DNA of 64,000 nucleotides, taken from contig JAAOOA010000147.1 of the NCBI GenBank assembly GCA_012861695.1, forward strand, positions 1,068,510-1,132,509, read 5' to 3'. Positions 1 to 11,239 of the stretch are shown here, piece by piece. The position numbers and the translations under genes are program-made. Each line of letters opens with the position of its first letter. Position 1 is the stretch's first letter. Below the pieces are notes generated by a model. It was not told where the DNA came from, ran no database searches, and was given only the letters and a program-made list of their open reading frames with translations. This DNA comes from Trematomus loennbergii. Lineage: Eukaryota > Chordata > Actinopteri > Perciformes > Nototheniidae.

Positions 1-713
1 TATACTAACATGCAGAACATATGGTATGTTTGAAAAAAGACTAACCATCTATCCAGTTCAAGCTGTCTTTAAGATGTGACTTTTTCCCCGTAAAATCGTG
101 ACAAACTATTACTTATTAAATTTGACCTCATGCTGCTTGGTTGAAAATGATAGATGAGCATTTAGCAACAGATCAACGCGCAATCAACCCATACAGGAGA
201 TCTCTTTTCTACACATTATGTGTTATCACTATAATATCATGTCATTATTTAATGTTGTTTTGTTTGTGTGTGTGTGTGTACAACGAAGTCTCTTTGAGAG
301 GGAAAATTATAATTTAAAGATCTTAATACCCCCTTATTGTTTAATTACTTCACACAACTATTAAAGAATCCCTATATGAAGTTACATGAGGCTACATTTT
401 ACGGGTGTGCTTCCTTAGATGATGTAAATAGTTTAAGTGTCATGTTAGGGGGGCATTACGGACCTCAGGAGTCCGCCCTTGGAGGCTTGGAGAGCGGATA
501 AAGAGAGGCGTATTTACTGGTGTTGAGCCCGGGATGATGTAAATAGTCCAAGTGCCATGGAACTCAGGAGTCCGCCCTTTGAGGCGTTGTTAACATTAAT
601 GTTTTTTGCTTCTGTTTTTGTTACTAAGATACTTTTTAGCCTTATGATAGGATGAACTTAAGCTGTAGTCAATAAAGACATGTTTAATAGAGTGTTGCTG
701 TTAGAGAACATAC

Positions 714-1280
714 CTGCGCAGCACTCCACCACGTCTTGGTTTTGGCTTCATGGCCTTCACTGTCCTCTCCCTTTTGAGTTTTTTCAAAGGCTAGGATACA
801 TTTTTCCAAATGATCACTTGTTACCTGGTGACAAACATATGGTTATATAACCTTAAAGAACTAACAAAAAATAATTAAGTATTTGCAATGCATAAACATA
901 GAAGATATCACTGTCATATTATGATCACTTATTGTAAGTAAGTTTAAGTAAAACTAACACAAGTCAATATTATTCACCTGGGCATTAGTGGGCTTGAGGG
1001 TCTCAGGGAGCGTGGACAAAGTGACTTGTCTCTGTATTTGAGGATTCTCAGTGCAGGCACTAACAGGAAGCTGCTGTGCATTAGTGGAGAGTCCTCTGAA
1101 GGCAGCTGTTATTTCATTCACACACTCATCTGTTACCTGCTGACTCCTCATAGTAAGTCTATCAAAGTCAGCTGTTAAGTTGTCCATACCATCGCTGGAT
1201 AACAGGTAACTTTTGATTGACAGTCCAGCCATGGCAGCTGCCAACTCGTCCATATAATTCTTAAGAACGTGGTGACAATA
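714..1280 (-). CDS. Unrecognised two-exon gene fragment, left-arm copy
   Basis: Mirror image of the 7721-8287 exons. Exon A runs 1280 to 978 and exon B 824 to 714 on the minus strand, both with AG acceptors and GT donors and both phase 0. The encoded peptides look identical to the right-arm copy. No product is recognised. Because both copies sit in inverted-repeat arms they may be one gene duplicated by the palindrome or by an assembly fold-back. Confidence 0.5.
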
Positions 1281-2659
1281 CTACAAAAAAGTGTATATAT
1301 TAGGTCAGTTAACCTTGAAGAGCTAAACAGTTCAAGTGGTAAGTAACTAAGTATTTGCAATGAATAAACATAGAAATGATCACTGTCATATTATATAATC
1401 ACTTAATATGGAGATAAGTAAAACTGACACAGACAGTTTAAACTGCTTGTTAAAACGCTATTGCTTATTGTGTTTTCTCAGCACACTAACATAAATTAAG
1501 GATGTATAATATAAAAAACTAGAAAACGATATAGTATTTTCAAGTCTTACTTTAGTATGGTAAAATTAAGAATAAGTCACATTAAAGTGTGTCATGATTT
1601 TCCGTAAAAAAGTCAAGTATAGTTTGTCAAAAGAATATGAAAAAATCATTTTGTAGAGTAGTATATTGAAAATCTCAGTGTTTAACTGAACACACCTACA
1701 TGTGATAACGCCTCGAACAAAGGGGTAATTAGCATACAAAGGGGGGTCACTAGCATCAGTGGGGGAAAGGTGCTATGGGAATGAACTTTGAGGAGGGGGA
1801 ACTTCCAGCCCCTAAACATCTAGTTGGGCAATGTGAATTGAACGATAAACCGATCACTGTAAATGAAACGCGGAGAGAAGCAGCAGTGCAAATCGCTAAG
1901 TCTATTACCTTGTATGCACTACGACATTAACTTGGTCAAATGTAATATGTCTTTCTGAAGATGTGGCGAATGGTGTGTTTTTCAATTAAACAACCATAAC
2001 AAAATGAAAATGTGTTTTATTTTTGCTTTCATATATAGTAATAGTATTAACTCCTCTGACTAGACTGTACTAAAATAAGACGTTTCACTGTTAAATAAAA
2101 ATGGAAGTAGAAAATCGAGATAATGAGGAGGCTCGTTATGTATCCAGTAACTATGAACAGCAGTTTGAAAATGTTATTTAACCCTTTAACTCTAATTGAC
2201 AAATCTAAAATAGCCTCTAGCTTATCTATAAATTTGTGATTTTAACACTTATTCACTGACACAAGGCAGATTATGGCTTTTTTCTCTTGCCAAGATACTT
2301 TTAGACACACTCTGAGGTATGCAAAACCTTAAAACTAGAAAATGAAGTACATTGTCTGATTAGATTTTTTCGTAAAGACTGTTTCTCTAAAAGGCAAGTT
2401 TGTGATTTTTAACACTTATTTACTGACACAAGGCAGATTTTTGACTTTTTTCTCTTTTCATGTGTTACCAAGATACTTTTTAGATACACTTTTTTGTATG
2501 CAACACTTAACAAAGGGGTATAATATGAAGTACTTTGTAAGGAATGGGGGTTTCTTTAATACCCCGTTGTAGAAAGTTAAGTACTTTTTCTGAACAGATT
2601 TTCTTTAAGACTGTGACTCTTAAAGACACTCTGGGATTTTAGTAAGACAATCCAGTTTT

Positions 2660-3034
2660 ATGGAAGTAACTAAAATTATTTTTGTTTTTTTCTCCTACAA
2701 AGATACTTATAGTTACACTTTAGTGGATGCAAAACTTAAAGTAAAATTAAAAATGGGTAACTACTATGGAAAACAATCTGTATATATCTATCAGAATGCA
2801 GTCAATACCTGTTTAATAAGTGTGTTGTTGATGACGATTGAAAACAGAATGAGTAGTGATCCCCGTGTAAACAGAATGGTTGAAGTTTGTAAACTAGAAG
2901 ACATTTTGGATATCGTTCATTCTGGCAGTACTATTCCGGGTCATTGGGAAACGATTGTAAACGAAACATTTAAAGTGGTACTGGAATCTTCATTTTCCGA
3001 AACATTCTGTAACATTAGTCAAGTCATAGTATAG
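2660..3034 (+). CDS. 124-codon ORF of unknown function, left-arm copy
   Basis: Open frame of 124 codons ending in SQVIV. It contains a hydrophobic N-terminal stretch (KIIFVFFS) and a mixed alpha/beta-looking body (NTCLISVLLMTIENRMSS, then LEDILDIVHSGS). No family is recognised and no convincing splice partners were found. Its first third lies in a degenerate repeat that also occurs at about 2280-2390 and 2440-2560, so the upstream part of the frame may be fortuitous. It could be a decayed mobile-element gene. Confidence 0.3.
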   Translation: MEVTKIIFVFFSYKDTYSYTLVDAKLKVKLKMGNYYGKQSVYIYQNAVNTCLISVLLMTIENRMSSDPRVNRMVEVCKLEDILDIVHSGSTIPGHWETIVNETFKVVLESSFSETFCNISQVIV

Positions 3035-3220
3035 TTTGACAAAAAGATCTTGAAAAAGTCATGACATTGTGTGTTGAAATGGTTTTGAATAAACACATCA
3101 GTATTTAAAAAAGTAAAATTGTATCAAGTGCATCAGACAACTCAAATTACTCCATTTGAACCATATTATAAATAAGTATAGAATGGTCATAGTATATAGC
3201 AGGGGTGTTTAATAGATTTC

Positions 3221-4218
3221 TGTGTTCTGTGTTTTGTGTGTCAGTGTTGCAGTGTTTCAGTGTTTCAGTGTTTCAGTGTTCTGTGTTTCAGTGTTGCAGT
3301 GTTTCAGTGTTTGTGTGTCAGTGTGTCAGTGTTGCAGTGTTGTAGTGTTTCAGTGTTTTGTATGTCAGTGTTTCAGTGTTTCAGTGTTTATGTATTTCAG
3401 TGTTTTCAGTGTTTGTGTTTCAGTGTGTTTGTGTTTCAGTGTTTTCAGTGTTTTTGTGTTTCAGTGTTTCAGTGTGTTTGTGTTTCAGTGTTTCTGTGTT
3501 GCAGTGTTGCAGTGTTTCAGTGTTTTCAGTGTTTCTGTGTTTCTGTGTTGCAGTGTTGCAGTGTTTCAGTGTTTTCAGTGTTTTGTGTTTCAGTGTTTCA
3601 GTGTTTTTGTGTTTCAGTGTTTCAGTGTTTCTGTGTTTTTGTGTTGCAGTGTTTCAGTGTTTTCAGTGTTTGTGTTTCAGTGTTTCAGTGTTTTGTTGTC
3701 AGTGTGTCAGTGTTTCAGTGTTGCAGTGTTTCAGTGTTTTCAGTGTTTTGTGTTTCAGTGTTTCAGTGTGTCAGTGTTGCAGTGTTTCAGTGTTGCAGTG
3801 TTTCAGTGTTTTCAGTGTTTTGTGTTTCAGTGTTCAGGTGTCAGTGTTCAGTGTTTCAGTGTTTCAGTGTTTCAGTGTTCTGTGTTTCAGTGTTTTGGTG
3901 TCAGTGTTTCAGTGTTCAGTGTCAGTGTTCAGTGTTTCAGTGTTTCAGTGTTTTGTGTTTCAGTGTTTTCAGTGTTTTGTGTTTCAGTGTTTCAGTGTTT
4001 TGGTGTTTCAGTGTTTCAGTGTTTTGTGTTTCAGTGTTTCGTTTTTGTGTTCAGTGTTTTCAGTGTGTCAGTTTTCAGTGTTGCAGTGTTCAGTGTTTCA
4101 GTGTTTTGTGTTTCAGTGTTTCAGTGTCAGTGTTCAGTGTTTCAGTGTTTCAGTGTTTCAGTGTTTTCAGTGTTTTGTGTTTCAGTGTTTCAGTGTTTTG
4201 TGTGTCAGAGTGTCAGTG
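3221..4218 (+). repeat. 8-bp minisatellite, left arm (GTGTTTCA and variants)
   Basis: About one kilobase of tandem GTGTTTCA with variants GTGTTGCA, GTGTTTTG and GTGTGTCA, plus occasional insertions and deletions. The unit contains no stop in any forward frame, so all three frames stay open for several hundred codons of Cys/Phe/Ser/Val/Gln text. These frames are a by-product of the repeat, not genes. Confidence 0.95.
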
Positions 4219-4281
4219 TTTACAGCCTTTCTTTGCTCTGATCAATCCCACAGGGATCTCCCCCTGGAAGGAATATAGCAG

Positions 4282-4398
4282 GATGAGAGAAAAACATTAA
4301 AAAAACGTATCTTAGAAGTGGCTATAACATTTGATGCAATTCTAAAAGATAGTCAGATTCCTAAAAAGTTACAAACGGATGATGGAAAAGAATTATTT
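4282..4398 (+). pseudogene. Integrase-core-like fragment at the palindrome centre (left arm)
   Basis: A short open stretch contains PKKLQTDDGKE preceded by a helix-like segment. This resembles the second-aspartate region of DDE integrases of the Maverick/Polinton or retroviral type, where an aspartate is followed by a small residue and GKE or G.E. No first aspartate or final glutamate region is visible. The inverted copy reads 4547 to 4431 on the minus strand. The identification rests on one motif only and is uncertain. Confidence 0.35.
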
Positions 4399-4430
4399 GT
4401 TTTCTTCAGCAAGGCTTCAAAAATCTTGTT
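4399..4430. other. Spacer at the centre of the palindrome
   Basis: These 32 bases separate the two arms and do not pair with each other. There is no match to the usual SMRTbell hairpin adapter as I know it. The neighbouring arm sequence reads as an integrase-like fragment, and the spacer continues that frame on the plus strand. Confidence 0.9.
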
Positions 4431-4547
4431 AAATAATTCTTTTCCATCATCCGTTTGTAACTTTTTAGGAATCTGACTATCTTTTAGAATTGCATCAAAT
4501 GTTATAGCCACTTCTAAGATACGTTTTTTTAATGTTTTTCTCTCATC
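4431..4547 (-). pseudogene. Integrase-core-like fragment at the palindrome centre (right arm)
   Basis: Inverted copy of the fragment at 4282-4398, with the same motif and the same uncertainty. The two copies converge on the 32-base spacer. Confidence 0.35.
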
Positions 4548-4610
4548 CTGCTATATTCCTTCCAGGGGGAGATCCCTGTGGGATTGATCAGAGCAAAGAA
4601 AGGCTGTAAA

Positions 4611-5780
4611 CACTGACACTCTGACACACAAAACACTGAAACACTGAAACACAAAACACTGAAACACTGAAACACTGAAACACTGAAAACACTGAACACT
4701 GAACACTGAAACACTGAAACACAAACACTGAAAACACTGAAACACTGCAACACTGAAACACTGACACACTGAAAACACTGACACACAAAACACTGAAACA
4801 CAGAAACACAAAACACTGAAACACTGAAACACAAAACACTGAAACACTGAAACACAAAACACTGAACACTGAAACACAAAACACTGAAACACTGAAACAC
4901 TGAAACACTGAAACACTGCAACACTGACACACTGACACACAAAACACTGAAACACAGAACACTGAAACACTGAAACACTGAAACACTGAACACTGAACAC
5001 TGAAACACTGAAACACAAAACACTGAAAACACTGAAACACTGCAACACTGAAACACTGCAACACTGACACACTGAAACACTGAAACACAAAACACTGAAA
5101 ACACTGAAACACTGCAACACTGAAACACTGACACACTGACACACTAAAACACTGAAACACTGAAACACAAAACACTGAAAACACTGAAACACTGCAACAC
5201 AAACACTGAAACACTGAAACACTGAAACACAAAACACTGAAACACTGAAAACACTGAAACACTGAACACAGAAACACAGAAACACTGAAACACTGAAACA
5301 CTGCAACACTGAACACTGAAACACTGAAACACAAAACACTGAAAACACTGAAACACTGCAACACTGAAACACTGAAACACTGAACACACAAAAACACTGA
5401 AACACTGAAACACAAAACACTGAAAACACTGAAACACTGCAACACTGCAAACACAGAAACACAGAAACACTGAAAACACTGAAACACTGCAACACTGCAA
5501 CACAGAAACACTGAAACACAAACACACTGAAACACTGAAACACAAAAACACTGAAAACACTGAAACACAAACACACTGAAACACAAAACACTGAAAACAC
5601 TGAAATACATAAACACTGAAACACTGAAACACTGACATACAAAACACTGAAACACTACAACACTGCAACACTGACACACTGACACACAAAACACTGAAAC
5701 ACTGCAACACTGAAACACAGAACACTGAAACACTGAAACACTGAAACACTGCAACACTGACACACAAAACACAGAACACA
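4611..5780 (-). repeat. 8-bp minisatellite, right arm
   Basis: Reverse-complement version of the same array, about 170 bases longer and with a different order of variant units. The outer and inner flanks of the array are matched between arms, so the difference is confined to the array. Confidence 0.95.
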
Positions 5781-5966
5781 GAAATCTATTAAACACCCCT
5801 GCTATATACTATGACCATTCTATACTTATTTATAATATGGTTCAAATGGAGTAATTTGAGTTGTCTGATGCACTTGATACAATTTTACTTTTTTAAATAC
5901 TGATGTGTTTATTCAAAACCATTTCAACACACAATGTCATGACTTTTTCAAGATCTTTTTGTCAAA

Positions 5967-6341
5967 CTATACTATGACTTGACTAATGTTACAGAATGTT
6001 TCGGAAAATGAAGATTCCAGTACCACTTTAAATGTTTCGTTTACAATCGTTTCCCAATGACCCGGAATAGTACTGCCAGAATGAACGATATCCAAAATGT
6101 CTTCTAGTTTACAAACTTCAACCATTCTGTTTACACGGGGATCACTACTCATTCTGTTTTCAATCGTCATCAACAACACACTTATTAAACAGGTATTGAC
6201 TGCATTCTGATAGATATATACAGATTGTTTTCCATAGTAGTTACCCATTTTTAATTTTACTTTAAGTTTTGCATCCACTAAAGTGTAACTATAAGTATCT
6301 TTGTAGGAGAAAAAAACAAAAATAATTTTAGTTACTTCCAT
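5967..6341 (-). CDS. 124-codon ORF of unknown function, right-arm copy
   Basis: Inverted copy of the 2660-3034 ORF with the same translation. The two copies therefore give no independent evidence for coding constraint. Function unknown. Confidence 0.3.
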   Translation of the reverse strand: MEVTKIIFVFFSYKDTYSYTLVDAKLKVKLKMGNYYGKQSVYIYQNAVNTCLISVLLMTIENRMSSDPRVNRMVEVCKLEDILDIVHSGSTIPGHWETIVNETFKVVLESSFSETFCNISQVIV

Positions 6342-7720
6342 AAAACTGGATTGTCTTACTAAAATCCCAGAGTGTCTTTAAGAGTCACAGTCTTAAAGAA
6401 AATCTGTTCAGAAAAAGTACTTAACTTTCTACAACGGGGTATTAAAGAAACCCCCATTCCTTACAAAGTACTTCATATTATACCCCTTTGTTAAGTGTTG
6501 CATACAAAAAAGTGTATCTAAAAAGTATCTTGGTAACACATGAAAAGAGAAAAAAGTCAAAAATCTGCCTTGTGTCAGTAAATAAGTGTTAAAAATCACA
6601 AACTTGCCTTTTAGAGAAACAGTCTTTACGAAAAAATCTAATCAGACAATGTACTTCATTTTCTAGTTTTAAGGTTTTGCATACCTCAGAGTGTGTCTAA
6701 AAGTATCTTGGCAAGAGAAAAAAGCCATAATCTGCCTTGTGTCAGTGAATAAGTGTTAAAATCACAAATTTATAGATAAGCTAGAGGCTATTTTAGATTT
6801 GTCAATTAGAGTTAAAGGGTTAAATAACATTTTCAAACTGCTGTTCATAGTTACTGGATACATAACGAGCCTCCTCATTATCTCGATTTTCTACTTCCAT
6901 TTTTATTTAACAGTGAAACGTCTTATTTTAGTACAGTCTAGTCAGAGGAGTTAATACTATTACTATATATGAAAGCAAAAATAAAACACATTTTCATTTT
7001 GTTATGGTTGTTTAATTGAAAAACACACCATTCGCCACATCTTCAGAAAGACATATTACATTTGACCAAGTTAATGTCGTAGTGCATACAAGGTAATAGA
7101 CTTAGCGATTTGCACTGCTGCTTCTCTCCGCGTTTCATTTACAGTGATCGGTTTATCGTTCAATTCACATTGCCCAACTAGATGTTTAGGGGCTGGAAGT
7201 TCCCCCTCCTCAAAGTTCATTCCCATAGCACCTTTCCCCCACTGATGCTAGTGACCCCCCTTTGTATGCTAATTACCCCTTTGTTCGAGGCGTTATCACA
7301 TGTAGGTGTGTTCAGTTAAACACTGAGATTTTCAATATACTACTCTACAAAATGATTTTTTCATATTCTTTTGACAAACTATACTTGACTTTTTTACGGA
7401 AAATCATGACACACTTTAATGTGACTTATTCTTAATTTTACCATACTAAAGTAAGACTTGAAAATACTATATCGTTTTCTAGTTTTTTATATTATACATC
7501 CTTAATTTATGTTAGTGTGCTGAGAAAACACAATAAGCAATAGCGTTTTAACAAGCAGTTTAAACTGTCTGTGTCAGTTTTACTTATCTCCATATTAAGT
7601 GATTATATAATATGACAGTGATCATTTCTATGTTTATTCATTGCAAATACTTAGTTACTTACCACTTGAACTGTTTAGCTCTTCAAGGTTAACTGACCTA
7701 ATATATACACTTTTTTGTAG

Positions 7721-8287
7721 TATTGTCACCACGTTCTTAAGAATTATATGGACGAGTTGGCAGCTGCCATGGCTGGACTGTCAATCAAAAGTTACCTGTT
7801 ATCCAGCGATGGTATGGACAACTTAACAGCTGACTTTGATAGACTTACTATGAGGAGTCAGCAGGTAACAGATGAGTGTGTGAATGAAATAACAGCTGCC
7901 TTCAGAGGACTCTCCACTAATGCACAGCAGCTTCCTGTTAGTGCCTGCACTGAGAATCCTCAAATACAGAGACAAGTCACTTTGTCCACGCTCCCTGAGA
8001 CCCTCAAGCCCACTAATGCCCAGGTGAATAATATTGACTTGTGTTAGTTTTACTTAAACTTACTTACAATAAGTGATCATAATATGACAGTGATATCTTC
8101 TATGTTTATGCATTGCAAATACTTAATTATTTTTTGTTAGTTCTTTAAGGTTATATAACCATATGTTTGTCACCAGGTAACAAGTGATCATTTGGAAAAA
8201 TGTATCCTAGCCTTTGAAAAAACTCAAAAGGGAGAGGACAGTGAAGGCCATGAAGCCAAAACCAAGACGTGGTGGAGTGCTGCGCAG
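7721..8287 (+). CDS. Unrecognised two-exon gene fragment, right-arm copy
   Basis: Exon A (7721-8023, 101 codons) follows a pyrimidine-rich acceptor ending TTTTTTGTAG and ends at a CAG/GTGAAT donor. Exon B (8177-8287, 37 codons) follows CACCAG and ends at GCGCAG/GTATGT. Both are phase 0 and stop-free, so they join into a 138-residue open segment; the frame is open through the exon A acceptor, so more exons are expected upstream. Exon A encodes a soluble, probably helical segment (MDELAAAMAGLS, then FDRLTMRSQQVTDEC) with no signal peptide or membrane segment. Exon B is charged and ends in TKTWWSAAQ. I do not recognise the family. The internal ATG at 7748 need not be the real start. Confidence 0.5.
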
Positions 8288-9082
8288 GTATGTTCTCTAA
8301 CAGCAACACTCTATTAAACATGTCTTTATTGACTACAGCTTAAGTTCATCCTATCATAAGGCTAAAAAGTATCTTAGTAACAAAAACAGAAGCAAAAAAC
8401 ATTAATGTTAACAACGCCTCAAAGGGCGGACTCCTGAGTTCCATGGCACTTGGACTATTTACATCATCCCGGGCTCAACACCAGTAAATACGCCTCTCTT
8501 TATCCGCTCTCCAAGCCTCCAAGGGCGGACTCCTGAGGTCCGTAATGCCCCCCTAACATGACACTTAAACTATTTACATCATCTAAGGAAGCACACCCGT
8601 AAAATGTAGCCTCATGTAACTTCATATAGGGATTCTTTAATAGTTGTGTGAAGTAATTAAACAATAAGGGGGTATTAAGATCTTTAAATTATAATTTTCC
8701 CTCTCAAAGAGACTTCGTTGTACACACACACACACACAAACAAACAACATTAAATAATGACATGATATTATAGTGATAACACATAATGTGTAGAAAAGAG
8801 ATCTCCTGTATGGGTTGATTGCGCGTTGATCTGTTGCTAAATGCTCATCTATCATTTTCAACCAAGCAGCATGAGGTCAAATTTAATAAGTAATAGTTTG
8901 TCACGATTTTACGGGGAAAAAGTCACATCTTAAAGACAGCTTGAACTGGATAGATGGTTAGTCTTTTTTCAAACATACCATATGTTCTGCATGTTAGTAT
9001 ATTTGGCCAAATAGGGTTAGGCCCCACTGCCCCCCTCCCTCAATAGGGAAGTCACGCTTTGGGAAGAGGTGTTTAATTTCTC

Positions 9083-9248
9083 AGATCTGACTTGATTGCT
9101 GTTGTGATGGCTGAAGGAAGAGGGACGGGGGAGGAAAATTCAGAGGGTGAAGAAGCAGAAAGATAACTTGTTTGTAAAACGGACAGCACATCAGTTTCAG
9201 GAAAGATGACACCAGTTTTACGCATGACATGCCCAATATCCTGAAGCC
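9083..9248 (-). CDS. Possible single exon, product unknown
   Basis: On the minus strand a TTTTTTGTAG acceptor precedes an open 55-codon segment that begins GLQDIGHVMRKTGV and becomes Ser/Pro-rich before a stop. No donor or partner exon was identified and the family is not recognised. It may be a chance ORF. Confidence 0.18.
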
Positions 9249-9370
9249 CTACAAAAAAGAAAGTATATTGTGTTGAAAATATCGCAAAAAGCCATAATAT
9301 TGTATAATGTAATAGTTGCATGTTGTATTTTGGTACAAATCACTGTATATTCAAAAATATAATGGAGAGA

Positions 9371-9378
<8 letters not shown>

Positions 9379-9401
<23 letters not shown>

Positions 9402-9403
9402 TA
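9379..9403. repeat. AT dinucleotide repeat
   Basis: Uninterrupted TA/AT run following an A-rich stretch. Confidence 0.85.
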
Positions 9404-10864
9404 TCACAGTATGTTGAAAAATATGAAAAAAGTAATGTTGTGTTAAAATAATATGAAAGAAATCAAAAGTAAAGCATCTAAAAACATATATTTAAAAAAA
9501 GTAATGTTAGTCAAGTCAAGTTATCAAAACTGCATTGTTTCATCGAATCACTAACTCTCCATTTAGAGTTTTATTCTTGAAGAAAACTCAATTCACTACA
9601 AATGAATGAATATTTTACCAAGTTATATAGTTTTCCATACATAAACGTGTATCTTACAGTTCCTTTGTGAGAGAATTACGCACAAATTGCAGTATTTTAT
9701 CTGTTTTATGTGCACTGTTGGAGGAGCCTGTGACCTATGTTTTTCATTGACATATCTACACTGTAGCTAATGGGCATATGCCATAAATCCTTGAAACTTG
9801 AAACTTGAAATGATCAGAAACTGCATTGTCTCACTGAAAACAGCTCTAAAGAAAACCCAATTCCATACAAAGTACTTAACTTTCTACCAGTTGTAGAGTG
9901 GTGCTTACTTCAAAAGTGTATCTAAAGTTGCATCACTTATGTGTACACCCCCCAAACGAGTCCCCCACCATATGTCTCAGGAGACTGTCCATTAGTTTGT
10001 TTAATATCGAGTCATATCTAATTTTGTCCGTAAGATTTAAACTGTAATGGCCCCGCTGACCGGACAGGAGGGGGATGAGGAGGAGGGGGTTGAGAGGGGG
10101 TGGGGGCTGAGGAGGTGGTGGGGGCGACATAAAAAAAAATCTTCTCTTTCCTCCTAACCTACAGCTATTTCTAATCTCATATAACTTCATATAAGGATTA
10201 TTTTATTAATGGGTGATGTAATTAAACATAAAGAAAAAACCAAAAATACCCCATGGTCAGTAAGATCTTTAAACTATTGTTAACCTCTCCAGAGAGACTT
10301 GTGTGTGCGTGTGTGTGTGGAGGGAAATCTCTCCGGCCCAGAATGATACCACCCTTTAGCGCAATACCGTATCATTTGCACCACTTATGTGACATACAAG
10401 AATAGTGTGTGACCGACAGAAGATATCCTGTATGGGCTGATTGCGCATGGACATAAACGCTAGTAACGTGACGGGAGAGACGCTGTGCTGCTGCTGACGG
10501 GAGAACCGGTGCTGCGGACTATTCGCCATGCATCTCTGTATGCGTTGAGCGGAACAAAACACACTCTTCAGATATCACACGCAGCTATTTTAATTACCTC
10601 TCAAACTACCTAAACTAGTTATAACTATGTTTTTTAGTTTTACTATCGAGTCACTCACTATTGGACCCGCGAGCTGCATGATACTGGCGTGTTGTCATGA
10701 GAGGAGGGAGAGCGCCCCCGTTTTATTATTCCCGTGTTATTGTAAATTACTGTACACGTTTGAATAGTTAATTAATCTACTATAATTAGTTTGTTTAATA
10801 GCGAATCATATCTAATTTTGTCCGTAAGATTTAAACTGTAACAGCCCTGCTGACCGGACAGGAG

Positions 10865-11090
10865 GGGGATGAGGAGGGGGGTGGGTTGCGGTAGGTGGGG
10901 GCTGAGAGAGGTGGGGGCTGAGAGGGCGGATGTGAAACCTGCTGTAAGGGGGGAGGAGGGGTGGGTTGAGAGGGTGGGGGCCGAGCGGGGTGGGGGCTGA
11001 GAAGGGGGGGGTACCTGAGAGGATGTAGCACCTGTATGTGAGGGGGAGGGGGGTGGGCTGAGGGGGGTGGGGGCTACCGGTGAGGATGTC
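10865..11090. repeat. G-rich minisatellite with GGGG runs
   Basis: Degenerate tandem units of the type GTGGGGGCTGAGAGGG on the plus strand, related to a shorter block at 10060-10130. Many runs of three or more G within short distances give high G-quadruplex potential. The minus-strand proline-rich frames through it are composition artefacts. Confidence 0.75.
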
Positions 11091-11239
11091 ACACCTGTAC
11101 GCGATAACACCTCGATCAAAGGGGCTCATTAGCATATCAAAGGGAGGATGTCATAAACATAATTAGGGGGCGGGACTTAGAAGGTGTGACCTGTCACTTT
11201 TTTATGCATACTAATGAGATTGAAGCGGGATTGGTAACA

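Larger units (their letters stand above)
1..4398 (+). repeat. Left arm of a giant inverted repeat
   Basis: Bases 1-4398 are the reverse complement of 4431-9000. The outer 3220 bases (1-3220) pair with 5781-9000 at equal length, and the inner 180 bases (4219-4398) pair with 4431-4610. The minisatellite between them differs in length. I compared several stretches by eye. The differences noticed were in simple repeats: for example the GT/AC run near 262-279 has seven units against eight in the partner, with one base fewer in the adjacent A run on the right. The arm begins at window base 1, so its true outer end may lie outside the window. Confidence 0.97.
4431..9000 (-). repeat. Right arm of the giant inverted repeat
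   Basis: Reverse complement of the left arm, 172 bases longer because its minisatellite (4611-5780) is longer. Beyond base 9000 the window continues into different, low-complexity sequence. Part of this arm (about 6400-6700 and 8600-8850) is also recognisably related in direct orientation to 9830-10450, so the arm material belongs to this locus rather than being foreign. Confidence 0.97.

Noticed and set aside
3222..4300. Three overlapping plus-strand ORFs of about 300-350 codons, rich in Cys, Phe, Ser, Val and Gln
   Set aside because: All three frames of an 8-bp repeat lacking stops are open; the text is a repeat artefact. The same holds for the minus-strand frames at 4529-5796.
4399..4430. 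SMRTbell adapter left in a read at the palindrome centre
   Set aside because: The 32-base spacer does not resemble the adapter, although an adapter-free fold-back artefact remains possible.
10772..11135. Proline-rich minus-strand ORFs
   Set aside because: Composition effect of a G-rich minisatellite; overlapping in several frames with no splice context.
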